From the NCBI RefSeq assembly GCF_023278565.1, contig NC_064677.1:7378001-7442000 (forward strand): DNA of 64,000 nucleotides. The letters are read 5' to 3'. A program made the translations under genes and the position numbers. The notes under the pieces are model-generated. The model was not told the DNA's origin, ran no database searches, and was given only the letters and a program-made list of their open reading frames with translations. How positions within the stretch are numbered: the first letter of the stretch is position 1; each line of letters begins with the position of its first letter. The DNA comes from Colletotrichum lupini (Eukaryota > Ascomycota > Sordariomycetes > Glomerellales > Glomerellaceae). Shown one piece after another: positions 10,685-23,702 of this stretch.

Positions 10685-11099
10685 ATGACCTGGCTCGGAG
10701 CTCGCGCACTCAAGAAGTACCCCACGCCCGTCCGTACGTATTCCTTGAAGACCGTCCCTGCGAACCCGTCGCGCAATCGCTGACCTCCCTTACAGTTAAG
10801 CCGATGGCGCCTTTCTTCGCTGCCGGTATGTACGAGTCCTCCGATGAACTCTGAATCCCGAGCGAATCAATTTGCAAAGAACACGAGAAAGAGAGCGAGA
10901 AGACTAGCGACGTGAAGCGCAGCGTGTGCTGATAATTCTGCAGGTCTGGTCATTGCCTACGGCATCAACTCCGCTCAGAACGCCATGATGAAGTGTACGT
11001 CGCGCAAACGAGGAACTCCCGATAGGACGCATACTAATGTTATACACAGCCGACGAGTGGAAGAACGATGCCCGCAACCCTCTCGCCAAGAAGCATTAA
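10685..11099 (+). CDS. ATP18: Mitochondrial F1Fo ATP synthase subunit j (Atp18)
   Basis: Four tiny exons join in phase: 10685-10733, 10796-10825, 10944-10994 and 11050-11099. The introns are 62, 118 and 55 nt with GTACGT, GTATGT and GTACGT donors. The product is 59 aa: MTWLGARALKKYPTPVLKP, then MAPFFAAGLVIAYGINSAQ, then a charged tail ending NPLAKKH. Length, the single transmembrane helix after a KKYPTPV-like motif, and the basic C-terminus match subunit j (Atp18), a small inner-membrane subunit of the Fo part involved in dimer stability. Because the longest exon is 51 nt, the gene is invisible as a single open frame. It diverges from the NIPSNAP gene. Confidence 0.92.
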
Positions 11100-11901
11100 A
11101 TTCGCAATGGAGTAGCCTAGGCTATACGGGGAGAAGGCCGAGCAACGGGAAACGTGTCGAGGATATAGACCCGCCAACGCGTTTTCTTCATGGACGCTGT
11201 ATCATAGACGCACGGCTCGCATGCAATTGAGCTGTTGTACTAATGTACCGATGCCACACGTGCCATAACAATCGAGAACTGCGGGCGCTCTGTGCCTATT
11301 CGGTGCGTGAAAGCGTCAGCAATCCGACATGACTGCGCCATTTGCTGTGTAATGACTCTGTACGCGGCATCTGCCGGATATCATTGCGTGAGAGAGAGGA
11401 GGTTTCAAAGTCGACAACCAAGAGGGGCGGTCGTCAATTCTGGAGTTGAGTCGCAGTATCACAAAGCGAGGCTCGGACGGACGGCATGCGTATCACGTGA
11501 CACTGGATTGTCGACAACTCTACCATTGATTATGATAGAACAAATTAACAGATGACGTACTGTACTAGAATGATATAAAACTAGAATTGACCATATGAGA
11601 CTTCATCGGACTTCGAGGAGTGATGCAATCGGTTATCGTGGCTCTAGTCCTTATCGCCGTCTCAATTCCTCTTCCTTTCGGCGAAGAGTCAACTGTGGAT
11701 TTGTCAGTATCCACTTTACACTGTCACTGAACACCTCGACTTCTCAACACGCCCTTTTAACTACACCGTAGATACACACACATGATAACTTCACTTCACT
11801 TACGTCTTAGAGCTGTTGCTTCTATCTCTAGAGTTTCTCAGTTTTCTGCCAAGAGCGTCAATAATACCCACTCATACTTCAGCCACATCTTCACCTGCAA
11901 A
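11100..11901. other. Intergenic between ATP18 and the FSH1-type gene
   Basis: No gene seen. Holds the ATP18 3' flank and the promoter of the hydrolase gene, with a pyrimidine-rich stretch close to its start (11740-11900). Confidence 0.45.
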
Positions 11902-12838
11902 ATGTCGACGGCAGCAGGCGCAACCCCGAACGGCTCAGCAGCAAAGAAGCCCAACGGAAAGAAAGAGATTAAAATTCTCATGCTTCACGGTAAGATATGT
12001 GCCCTATTCTCGTACTTTGTATAGAACGCCAAATTAGTCGTCCAGACCCAGCCCATAATCAACATTTCTTCTCCATGACCCCTCCCCAAATCTCATCAAA
12101 ACCTCACTAACACTCCAAGGCTACACCCAGTCCGGGCCCCTCTTCCGCTCAAAAACCCGCGCCCTAGAGAAACTCATCGCAAAGTCCTTGGGCCCCTTCA
12201 ACCTCGCCCCGACACTCTTCTACCCAACTGGACCCTCACAGCTCTCCCCGCGCGACATCCCAGGCTTCGTCCCGGACGAATCCGCCAACGGCGAGGACCA
12301 GGAAATCGACGCCTGGGCCTGGTGGCGCAAGGACGAGTCCTCGGGCTCTTACCGCTTCCTGGACCAGGGCATCTCCACTGTAGCCGAAGCGGTCCGCGAG
12401 GCCGGCGGCGTCGACGGTGTAGTGGGTTTCAGCCAGGGCGGTGCCTTTGCTGCGCTCCTGGCGGCCATCTTGGAGGGTCCGCATCGCGATGAGAAGATGC
12501 CGGAGGACCTGAAGGCTTCGGCGCAGGCGTTGCGGGAAGCTAACGGTGGGAAGCCGTTCAAGTTTGCAGGCATTTACTCTGGTTTCTTTGCGCCGCCTGA
12601 GGAGTTGCAGTGGGCTTACGAACCCAAGATCAAGACGCCTACACTGCATTTCCTTGGTAGCTTGGACACTGTCGTTGAGGAATCAAGAAGTCAGGGGCTT
12701 GTGGACCGTTGTGAGGAGCCGATGGTCGTTGTCCATCCCGGGGGCCATTACGTGCCTATTACCAAGGAGTGGGCCATGCCGCTGATCGGCTTCCTCAAGA
12801 AGATTGCCGATGAAGAGACAGCGAAGAGCAACATTTAG
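11902..12838 (+). CDS. FSH1: FSH1/OVCA2-family serine hydrolase (alpha/beta hydrolase)
   Basis: Two exons, 11902-11989 and 12120-12838, give 268 aa. The 130-nt intron has a GTAAGA donor, a CACTAACA branch site and an AAG acceptor; the join yields KILMLHGYTQSGPLFR, the first conserved strand and oxyanion loop of FSH1 proteins. The nucleophile elbow is GFSQGG (Ser within VDGVVGFSQGGAFAALLA). The acid is probably the Asp of LGSLDTVV and the base the His of HPGGHYVP, the canonical family order. FSH1-type enzymes are small esterases of uncertain natural substrate; relatives act in polyketide pathways as thioesterases, but this gene sits among housekeeping genes, so a general role is more likely. 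The first 20 residues are low-complexity (Ala, Asn, Lys). Convergent with RPN5, 192 bp apart. Confidence 0.88.
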
Positions 12839-13030
12839 ATGTCAGTCACACATTACGAACGAATGAATTGGGTAGGGGTATAGATAGGTACATCAAGGGC
12901 TATGGTTCATCATAGAATAGACCGAAGCATGTTTTACACATCCCAGCCTGGTTCATTGCCTTCGTCTAAGATAGTGTTCTACAATTACACGCCGTAACCC
13001 ATGCCGAAACCCCGGCACCCATCCAGACGT

Positions 13031-14675
13031 CTAATGCGCCTTAGCAGACTTTCCCTTGCCCGACTTGGACGCGCCAGGCTGAATGTTGGCCATCATCTCC
13101 TCCTTAGTAATGAGATGATCAATACGCTCGAGGTGACCCAGCAAGCTCTTCATGTTGGAGCTCCACTCATTCAAGATGTCATCTGCATCTCTGGGCTTCG
13201 CGAAGCTCACAATGCGCGCAGGGCGATCGATCTTGGCGTAGATAGTCTTGGAGGTAACTAGCTCGCTAATGTACTTCTCCGTCTCGTCCTCAGTGAGATC
13301 CAGCAGCTGGGTAAGGCGCTGAGTCTGGATGCGGGTGTAGTACTTGGCGACCACACGCACATTGTGCTCGATGACTCTCTTGCGGAGATCCAACCAGCGC
13401 TGGTGCGCCTTCTCGTCGTCCGACTGACCGGCCTGGGCGTCGAAGACATCGGTTTCGCACAGGTGAGGGCCGAAAGTCTTTGCAACCTCTGGCCAGCGCA
13501 TGAGCTCGTGGACTGTGAAAAGCTTAAGAAGCTCGGCCTCCTGGGTGACTTGGCCGATTCTAGAGTCCTTCTGGATTCTGTGCAGCAGATCGTGCTGCTC
13601 GTTGTCGTGAGGGGCAAGAATGACGAAGTAAATAATGCGTTGGAGGACCTAGAGATTGTTTGTAAGCAGTTGTACTTGTCATAGCCGAGAGTGTTGATCT
13701 TACAGGGTGGAGCTTCTTGGGGTCTTCCTCGACGGCCTCAGTGTCCAGAACCTGGCGATAGTGCTTGCAGACGTCAAGGTACTTGTCATCATGCTTCGCA
13801 AGGATGATCTGTTGCTCGTAGTACCGCAGCTTCAGGTCTGTTGTGTCATCCTCCTTCTCTTCGGGGACTTCCTCGCCTCTCGCCTTCTTCTTCTCGCGCT
13901 CCTTCTTCTCCTTCTCCAGCTGCTCGGGCGTCTTCTTCGGCTTTCGCGACAGGTATCGGGTGCTGATCTTCCTGCTTAGAATCTGTGCTTGAGTCCAGTC
14001 GCCAACCTCAATGCAGAGAGCGACTTGTGCGAGGATGAATTCGGTCTTCTCTCTTCGGTCCATAGATCCGAACGTCTCGACCTGGAGCTCGCAGAGGATA
14101 TCTGTCGCCGCTTTGAGGTCGCCCTGCTCCTTCTTGATATCGGACAGAGTCTTGGTCACACGCGCACGCTCGACTTCGACAAAGATCTTTCCCTCGGTGA
14201 CCGTCCGCAGTGTCTCGATGACGGTAAGCTTGGTTTCGATATTCGGGGTAGAGTCGAGGAAGCCCATGACCGCCTGGACCATCTTGGTGATAGCTTGCTT
14301 GAGCTGTCCATGCTTCTTCGAGAGAATCAGGACCTGCTCATTCATCAAGCTCCAGTCCCCGGCATTCTTGGTGATGTTGACAATGGCGATGAGTATACGC
14401 GATGTCGATGCGAGATCTGAGGACTGCGCTCCGTTAGCACGTCAGCATCTGGGGAAGGGAGGGGTAGCTTGCTCACCTGACGGGTCTGCTTCTCCAAGAC
14501 GCTCAGCTTCTCGATGGCAGCTGAGATATCGCTCTGTACAAATATCAGTATTCATTGCATAGCCACGTCAATTCCGGGCTGCAATTCGCACCTTTGCGAG
14601 CTTCTCTGCCTCCGGGATCTGCTTGTCCGTCTCCTTCGAGAAGTCCTTCTCGGGCTTCAAGGCTGCCTCCGACAT
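13031..14675 (-). CDS. RPN5: 26S proteasome lid subunit Rpn5 (PSMD12), PCI domain
   Basis: Four exons join in phase: 14675-14592, 14533-14477, 14423-13704 and 13648-13031 (492 aa, the usual length). Introns are 58, 53 and 55 nt; one donor (GTGCGA) is weak but its join keeps phase. The N-terminus MSEAALKPEKDFSKETDKQI leads into helical TPR-like repeats (DISAAIEKLSVLEKQTRQ, FLDSTPNIETKLTVIETL). A charged insertion rich in Lys and Glu (about residues 265-290) interrupts the helical part. The C-terminal PCI domain spans roughly residues 330-460 (LYDLTED-like LLDLTEDETEKYISELV, then IYAKIDRPARIVSF). Rpn5 is a lid scaffold subunit that contacts the deubiquitinase module. The tail KSGKGKSAKAH is basic. 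Confidence 0.93.
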
Positions 14676-15672
14676 GCTGGGCGATAGTTCGAGGGTTCTA
14701 TTTGTGTTGAAGGTAGCGACGCGAGTTCAGATCGGAATCGTGGCTGCGGTGGATTGGCAGTTGAAAAGGCTGTCGGTTGGGAAGGTGAGGCTGATTTGGT
14801 TGTTTGTTAGAATCGAAGGCTCCCGCAGCTACGCAACATGCTCGTGCCTACCTGACCTCACCCTGGCCGCAGTGCTCAGGAACCCGGATTAGGTAAGGCG
14901 GGGCAGAGCTGGCACGGAGGGACGTACCTTTTCCCGGCCCTGCCTTCCTGCTTCCATCGATGGTCTGTGCATGGTGGCTTCCAGCAACTATTGGCATTCT
15001 TTCCTTTCTTTTGGCTCTTGTTGATGGATGGCAGACGGATCATATTCTTGCCGGCGAGTACGCGACGTTCCAGAATCAAAATCAAATATCGAAAGAATCA
15101 ATGAGTCTCCTCTCCATAGACTTCATAGGATATGAGGAGGAATCGTATGTTCAGATTACCTCACTGGGAAGCTGAACTGAAGTTACTGCTTGATTGCCAA
15201 TTTACGCAACCTTGTTTTGCTTGTGTCTACCGTTAAGCAGATTCCATCAACGTATTTCGTATGCCCTTAGAATTTTACACAGCTTGTCATTTCGACCTGC
15301 TACATTTTTTCAACAAAAATAATCCTATCAGCGTCAATCTCCCATTCTCGAATCTTGAATGGATTCGACCTGCGATTTCTTCAATAAAGCCCTCGCAGCC
15401 TGGCATCGCGATTATGATGACATAGTCACTCCCATGACCCCGAAGCCTCTTCTATTTGTGTCTGTATGGGACAGTTGCAGCGTGTGCGCACGCCTGGCTC
15501 GGAGTGCTTCAGATAGGTAAAGAAGCAGATGCGCGGGATCCGCGGGACAAGCTCTTGCTCGCAGCTCAACAGTTTATGTGGCCCAGTTTCCATGGTCGGG
15601 AACAGATTATGTAGTATTTGAAAAACATTATATACTAAGAAGAGCTTATGCTATCGGCGGACAAAGCAATAT
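14676..15672. other. Intergenic, no gene seen
   Basis: RPN5 promoter side and 3' flank of the AA1-like gene. Small open frames have no domain or signal peptide. No repeat or RNA gene seen. Confidence 0.5.
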
Positions 15673-16180
15673 TTAGGGGTTGACAGGTGGGGGAGTGCTA
15701 TCAATGACAATCGTCGTAGGGTTGACCTGGTTGCAGAGCAAGTCTCCAAGGCCCCCGGCATGGCAGTATGTGAAAACATCGCCCTCGCCCCAGTAGCCGA
15801 AACTATTTGCCCTCGTCAGCTCGTCATCGTTCTCAGGTTTCATGATTAAAAGTAACTTACGCAAGGCCAAGCTCGTGGTAGATGCGCAGGGCAAACTCAG
15901 TCTCCTTGCCCGGACGGATTGTGAAGCGGTACTTGGACTCGCCGCAGGTAATCACATCGGAAGGAACACCGGTCGCACCCTGGCATGCCAGATCCGTGGC
16001 GTTATTGCCAGAGAGAAGGAAGCTGACGTTGGTGACTGTTCCATTTTGCTGCTTACGGACAGAGAGGTCGGCGATGTCAATGTTCTCGTACGGGCGAGGC
16101 TCTTCCGTCTCTTGGGGTGCTGGGGCAGCGAGGGCAGCAACGCCGAAGAGGCCAGTGACGGTAGCGAGAGTGAACTTCAT
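15673..16180 (-). CDS. Secreted AA1-like / MoHrip2-type protein (elicitor-like)
   Basis: Two exons, 16180-15861 and 15802-15673, give 149 aa. The 58-nt intron has GTAAGT donor, GCTGACG branch and AATAG acceptor, and the join gives YHELGLAFGYWGEG. MKFTLATVTGLFGVAALA is a signal peptide, followed by APAPQETEEPR, a likely propeptide. The mature domain has four cysteines in two pairs (LACQGATG/VITCGES and YCHAGG/LLCNQV), N-glycosylation sites, and the pattern IADLSVRKQQNG, which I recognise from the Alt a 1-like (AA1-like) beta-barrel fold and from hypersensitive-response-inducing proteins such as MoHrip2. A plant-facing role is therefore plausible but not shown by sequence. The C-terminus is Pro-rich (STPPPVNP). 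Confidence 0.8.
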
Positions 16181-17311
16181 TTTTGCAATTCAAGGTCGGT
16201 CTTTGATCGTTTCTGGTGATGTTGGCAATAGTCAAGATTCTGTTGCACAACTAGTAAGGGTGGTTATGAAAGTAAAAAATCCAGCTTGGAAGAGGCTGCG
16301 CGGTGGTCGGTTATATACTTGCGATGGGCTCCAGATACCGGTCCATAAGATCATCATCGCCAAGTCGGTTTGGTCGGGCAAGCGAGGTTGGTGATTTCGA
16401 CGTCACCGTCGCTTGGGAGGTAACCATTGTGTGGGGAATGCCTGTCCGGCAAATCCCAAAATGGCTGTGTTCTCGTAAACGAAACTATGACAGTGTTGGA
16501 AGCGGGTAAACACAAATGACTAGCAATTCTGTCTCACTCTCAACTGCTCCCCTCTTGAAAGGTTCTGTCTCATGGGTAATGCCAGAAATAGCACATGAGA
16601 TGAACTGTTCAATTCTCCACATCGATCACGAACTCTAATTTGACCGGGGCACTAAGACCACAACTTCTGTAAAGCTTTTATCTAGTGAAGGCTGGGATCC
16701 TGGGATTTGGGGCTGGTAATACCTACAGGGCAGGTTTTTCTTTCCACTGGAAATAGTGACGCTTACAGGGAGGCAATAAGTCCAGGGGAGTAAGAAAGCG
16801 CTGGAAATGAGAGCCCGGAATGCACAAAAGCTAAACCCCAGCAGAGACAGCAACGTTGTTTTGCTGCGTTGGTAGTCACATCGGGCAGTAAAAATGTGGA
16901 CAAAATGACCGCCGATCTTCTCGTATTACCGCCAAGATCAATGTGGTTTCTTTGATGCGGTCACGGCCGCAACAGCCGACTCCCCATTATAAATTACCCG
17001 AAAGTTCCAGCTCTGGTGCTTGGTTCTCTTATACCAGCTGCAAAATCCATAAGTCCGGCTGATGTATCCTCTCAGATCGAATAGTAACTGTTTAGCTCTG
17101 AGAAAATATAATGTTCTCAACCTGTGCTTTGCAATGGCATCTGGTACACAAGACTATCGTTGCAAGATCTTGCAAAACGCTAGTGTCACCGGGCTTGCAT
17201 CTGGGCTTCCTCTTGCCGCCAAATATGGGCCGATACTCAAACAACTACCGTCTGCATAAATACACGCTCAACTCCACCAAGATGAATTTGCATGAAGTCC
17301 TATTTTATTAT
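16181..17311. other. Intergenic, no gene seen
   Basis: Promoter side of the AA1-like gene up to the DNA transposon. No coherent open frame or repeat was found. Confidence 0.45.
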
Positions 17312-17363
17312 GGGCGAGGATATTCTACCAGCAGCTCCCGCTATTCTGCCACTAAGTATAGCT
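17312..17363 (+). repeat. Left TIR of the DNA transposon
   Basis: About 52 bp, near-identical to the reverse complement of 20142-20193; mismatches are A on this copy for G on the other. Confidence 0.8.
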
Positions 17364-20033
17364 ACGGCCGCTACACGACCGCCGGTCTCAGGTATATATA
17401 TAAACTAAGCTTTGCGTAGTTAATATTTAAATAAATTAGACTAATTAAAGGCCGTTAATTAACTTATAATTAATTAAATTATTTTAATAAAAAGTACGGT
17501 AATCGATAAATTAGCTTAATTTAACGTAGTTAACGAAGTAGCCTAATTAATTACTTAATTAACTACTTAATTAACTATTAATTACTCCGTATAGCCCATA
17601 GTCCGTAATTTAGTAACTTCCTTTACTTTAGCCTCGTACTCTACTTTAGCCTCGTATTTATTAATAAGTCTATCTATCTCGCCTTTTATTATAAAATTAA
17701 TATTATAAGTATAATCCTCGTTAACTAGATCCTATAGTATGTTTAACTATATAAAATTATTAATTAATTAAGATTACGACTTTATAAATATTAACGGCCG
17801 AGGAGCTCCTATAAGATTAATTATATTATTATTAACTACGTTAATTACTTTATTAATAATAGCCCGCTAGTACTTTTATTATATTTTTATATTAAGCTTA
17901 TATATATTAAAATTATATATAATTTTAAAGCCTTATTAAGTAAAAATAGCCCTACTTAGTATTAAAAGTATTATTAATAATAGTAATACTAATATAAGTA
18001 TTACTTTTACGTATTTAATAGCTTCCTCGTATTTAAATATAAAGGGCTCTTATTTAAAAAAAGTACTTTAATTAATAGCTAGCTTTTTTAACTTACTTAT
18101 TATAACTATTATAATACTTATTATAAAGCCCTATAAGTAACCCTTACCTCGGACTTATAGGGGATTAAGTAGGGGGATAGAAGTACTCTTATTAATAATA
18201 AGCTCTAAACGTTACTAAAATTAATATAAATAGATCTCTTTTAATAATATTAAAGTACTATCCTTAATATATTACTAAAAAATATAATAATAAAATAGCC
18301 TATAAGTAGTTTCAATTAAATAGCATATATACTCTTTTAATAGCTTTTTTAATAAATTTAAATTTAGCTATTTACTTAGTATATTAAGTTCTTATAAAAG
18401 TTATTTAAAAGTATTATAATATATATACGGACGTACCTTTTTTTAAAATAATCCCGTAATAGTACTTAATATCTTAGCTTAGTAACGGGTTTAATAAGTA
18501 CTAATTATAGCCGCTTAACTTACTTAAAAAATAACTAATTTATTAAATACGGCTTTAAAGTCGCCCGTATAGTAATAAACTCGTATTTTAATACTTATAT
18601 ATAAAGATTTAATAATTAACGTAATTAAATAATTAAAATACTTAATTTAGTTAACCTAAGTAAGTACGAGTTTCTCGTACTACGGCTTAAGCTAAGTATT
18701 AATAATATAATCGACTATTATTATAGGGTACTTAGTAATTTAAAATTCAAATAACTAGTTATAGTATATAGTTATTAATTAGCTATAGAGGAGATTACCC
18801 TAATTTATAAAGAATTATTAAAAATAAGGGTTATATATAATTATACTAATCTCGTCCCTCGTAGCTAGGCTAAAGTAATACTAGGTCCGGGCTAATACGT
18901 TAAAGTTAACGTATTAATAATAAAGTACGTATAGTACTATTTTAAATTAAGTATTATTATTAAGGGTATTAAATAGAGTAATCTCGCGATCCGTATATAT
19001 AACTTATAAAAAGGGAATTTTATAAGCTTAGAATAATATTAATAACTAGTTAATAGCCTAATTATAATTAGCTTCTTTTTTACTAAATAAAAAGTAGCTT
19101 GCGATTTAAAAAGTATAATTATTATTAATTACTCCGTAAATATTAAATAACGGTATATTGAATTAGTTAGTTTTATATATAAAATCTATTAATAAAATAT
19201 CTAGATATTATTAAAATAAGGAAATTATAGTAGTAAATATAATAAATAAGCTCGTAATATAGCCCGCGTCGTTGCGTTAGAAGCGGTATTAATACTTCGT
19301 TAAATTATATAATTAGTTAAATAACTACTTAATAGGGGTCCTATTACTTAATTTATTATAATAATAAGTAATTAATATATTAAATATATTATAGGCGACG
19401 ATATTATTATAATTATTACTTTTTAACCGTAGGCTTAAAAGGATTTAAATAAGTCGAATGCCCTTATTTTATTAATTAACGATTTAGTCCTTTTTATTAT
19501 ATAGTAGCGCGCAGTAATAATACGTAAAAGCGTTAGTATTATTAAATAAGTAGTTATAATAGTTATAAAAGTTATTAATAATAGGATAAAAGAGCTAATT
19601 ATTATTTAAAAAGTTAATAGCGATTTATTAGTAGTAATTTATAAATAAAGTCGAGGATTTATAACGCTTATTTAAGTAAGTTAACTTTATAAAATATTAC
19701 TATTTTTAATTATAATACGGGCTATAAGTATAATAGTAAGTAATAGTAATTAATACCCTAATAAAGGGCTTATATTAAATAATTTAAACCGTAAAGCTAG
19801 CTTCGTAAATAGCCTCGTTAAATATTACTTTAGTTTTAAATAAGTTAAAAAAGCGCTAGCTATAAAATAAGTAGTCGTACTTTATATAACTATAATTATT
19901 ATAATTAACGGTATATTAATAAATAAAGGGATTGTTAATTTCGTAATTATTCTCTTTTTATAGTATATTAACGTTAGGAATAGCTTTAATTAACGGCGGT
20001 AGTGACGGCGAGGTCGACGAAGTAGTGGTTATA

Positions 20034-20100
20034 GGTGGGTAGGTAGGTAAGTGGGTGGGTAGGTAGGTAAGTGGGTGGGTAGGTAGGTAAGTGAGTGGGT
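20034..20100. repeat. 20-bp tandem repeat near the right TIR
   Basis: About three copies of GTGGGTGGGTAGGTAGGTAA, inside the transposon and free of RIP-type decay. Confidence 0.85.
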
Positions 20101-20141
20101 ATGGGCAGCTGGGCTCCGTGGTCGGAGGTAGGGCCTGCCGC

Positions 20142-20193
20142 AGCCACACTTGGTGGCAGAATAGCGGGAGCTGCTGGCAGAATATCCTCGCCC
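20142..20193 (-). repeat. Right TIR of the DNA transposon
   Basis: Pairs with 17312-17363; this copy keeps more C and G and probably shows the original sequence. Confidence 0.8.
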
Positions 20194-20201
20194 TTTATTA
20201 T

Positions 20202-20787
20202 TCACATTTACATATCTTGAGTTTCTCTTATTCCGATTCAGCGAGTCAACTCAATGGGAGAGTTCGATATTTCCCACGCTACATTGTCCGAACTTCGGTA
20301 AGCGTCCGAAATCCTTGGGATCTATGGAAGTGTCAGACCTCGAGCTTCTTCGCCACTTCTGTAATTTCACTGCATCCGAATTGTCGAATGATCTGTACTC
20401 CTTCAACGGGACTTCTGTCGTATGAATGTCGTAAAGTAGGACTTAACCACGAGTGTTGATGCTAAGCGTCTTAGACTTGTTAGCTTCACCTCTTGCGAGT
20501 CTTTGCCCGCAAAGGAAAAGGCCACATGTTGCAACCTTCGGCTGCGTGATGGAAGTTAATGAAGAAAAATAATAATCTAGGCCACTAGTACTGCTCAATC
20601 ACTCAACCTTGGCAACTTACACCGGTCCTAGCCCATAAGTTTTCAGAATTACACTGGCTAGATGATTAAATGATGCGTCGGCTATAGGAAAAGATTTCAA
20701 CTTCCACCGAATATTACTACACTTTAAATACGTGTAACAAGCGCCGAGGTCGTTCACGAATCTACGACATGATGATACGGAAACCAG
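20202..20787. other. Intergenic, no gene seen
   Basis: Unique sequence between the DNA transposon and the solo LTR. A 122-codon frame at 20091-20459 starts inside the transposon and has no domain. Confidence 0.45.
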
Positions 20788-20792
20788 CATAC

Positions 20793-20995
20793 TGTCGGAT
20801 TGGAAGTCCAATTCGACCTCGGCGTACGGCCGACCGCGCAGGGGCCAACTACGGCCCCTACTTCCGATTATCGCGGCCGACCCAACCTACGGTTGGAACC
20901 TCCCTTTTACACCTACGCAGAAATTCATATAGTTCAATTGATCTCTTCGTCAACCCACAGTTCGAACCAGTTACCCTGTAATAGGGATACCAACA
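20793..20995 (+). mobile_element. Solo LTR of the Copia family, not RIP-mutated, 5-bp target duplication CATAC
   Basis: The 203 bp starts TGTCGGATTGG and ends GGGATACCAACA. It aligns along its whole length with the reverse complement of the LTRs at 23502-23702, 30270-30471, 43720-43924 and 50548-50752. CATAC flanks it on both sides (20788-20792 and 20996-21000), so it arose from a separate insertion followed by LTR-LTR recombination. It keeps CpA sites that are TpA in the full-length copies and is visibly richer in G and C. Orientation is opposite to the two full-length copies. Confidence 0.93.
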
Positions 20996-21183
20996 CATAC
21001 ATTAGGCGTTGATAGACGAGAACCTGTAAAATGTAGATCTATTCTTGAGGAATCAACGATAGCTTCATAGAATTCTTGTCATTACAGTTTTACCTGAGAT
21101 GATAGACTGTGCATATGTAGTGGCCGGAGATCTGGCATGTTGCTAGATTATCACGTCCTTGTAGTAACATCTCCGTGACTCCA

Positions 21184-22653
<1,470 letters not shown>

Positions 22654-23496
22654 CTAACCAGCAAATCATGAACAAAGAAAGAATGTGATGCTCGATATCG
22701 AAAGGAATGTGGGAGTGGGCTGAATCCGCGTGCCAAGAAAAACGACAACTCCGGGAGTTTTGAGGATCTCATTTACATGGGGCATTCAAGAAACTACCGA
22801 ACAACGCGAACAACGCGGGAATCTCGCATTCCCTTTGGCAAGATACTAATCAGTCCGAAAGCCATTCTGATTGCTCGTTTCTAGGACTAACGGATTTTGA
22901 TGCGTGCTGGCCCTCCGGACCCAGAATTGAGGAGTCTTGACAATATATTTAAGATTTTGCTGTGCTCATGTCATTGTTACCAAGCTACAGTGGCGCTCAT
23001 TGGAGCAGGGAGAGAAAACAAATCGCTCCAATAGAATCATTGGTGAGCTAGTCTCGGGAACGTCCGAACTGCTCGTATAGTAGCGAAGCTGGGGCTTCCT
23101 AGTCCCTCTTCGGTAAGTGACATAGAGTGAACATGAAACTCAGGGGCCAGGCGAATATGTATTATTCAACCACAAATTACGGCAGGGGCTTTTTCGGCCG
23201 TGATGGCGCCTTAAATGTTGTTTGAAAATCTAGACCAGTCATTATGAGGAAGCATAGAGGCCTAAGCTCGTAATGACCGTACTGCAGTAGATATAGCATC
23301 GTTGTCTGGAGATGGCCATAGCTCTGATTGAAGGACTCCGCGGCATTACTAAATACCCAATTTGTTTGAAACATCGGGTCTCAAGACTGCGATGTTGTAG
23401 TGCGAAGTATCCTTTATTAGTTCGCAAGTCAGTGGATCTAGATACGACAATTCCTAATATAAAATATAAAAAAGGTTAGTTCTTCCGTCATTGTCC
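22654..23496. other. Promoter side of the GH30 gene, no gene seen
   Basis: Unique sequence up to the Copia element. Open frames at 23177-23427 are short and featureless; the last 60 bp become AT-rich next to the insertion. Confidence 0.45.
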
Positions 23497-23501
23497 ATTC
23501 C

Positions 23502-23702
23502 TATTAGTATCCCTATTACAGGGTAGTTAGTTCGAACCGTAGTTAATAAAGAGATCAATTGAACTATATAAATATCTGCGTAGGTATAAAAAGGAGGTTC
23601 TAACTATAGGTTAGGCTAGCTACGATAATCGTAAATAGGGCCCCTAATTAGCCTCTGCGCAGTCGGCTATATACCGCGGTCGAATTAGACTTCTAATCCG
23701 AT
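23502..23702 (-). repeat. 3' LTR of Copia copy 1
   Basis: 201 bp; original terminal TG and CA are mutated to TA and TA at this copy (TATTAG start, CCGATA end). Confidence 0.9.

Larger units (their letters stand above)
17312..20193. mobile_element. RIP-mutated 2.9-kb DNA transposon with about 52-bp TIRs and 8-bp target duplication
   Basis: 17312-17363 and the reverse complement of 20142-20193 match over about 52 bp (outer end GGGCGAGGATATTCT), differing by a few transitions on the left copy of the kind RIP makes. TTTATTAT flanks both ends directly (17304-17311 and 20194-20201), an 8-bp target duplication. Between about 17.4 and 20.0 kb the sequence is extremely AT-rich, with stops in every frame, so the transposase cannot be read. 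An open stretch on the minus strand at about 17580-17700 (EIDRLINKYEAKVEYEAKVK) may be its C-terminal coiled coil. An 8-bp duplication points to hAT or MULE; the long TIR favours MULE. The element size fits an autonomous copy. Confidence 0.8.

Noticed and set aside
10369..10854. 161-codon plus-strand frame
   Set aside because: Overlaps ATP18 exons in a wrong frame; the four-exon ATP18 model explains the conserved sequence.
17400..20000. AT-rich block as a possible centromere or isochore
   Set aside because: Inverted repeats and a target duplication at both ends show a transposon; the other AT-rich blocks are likewise bounded by LTRs.
20091..20459. 122-codon plus-strand frame
   Set aside because: Begins in the transposon's tandem repeat and crosses its TIR into flanking DNA.
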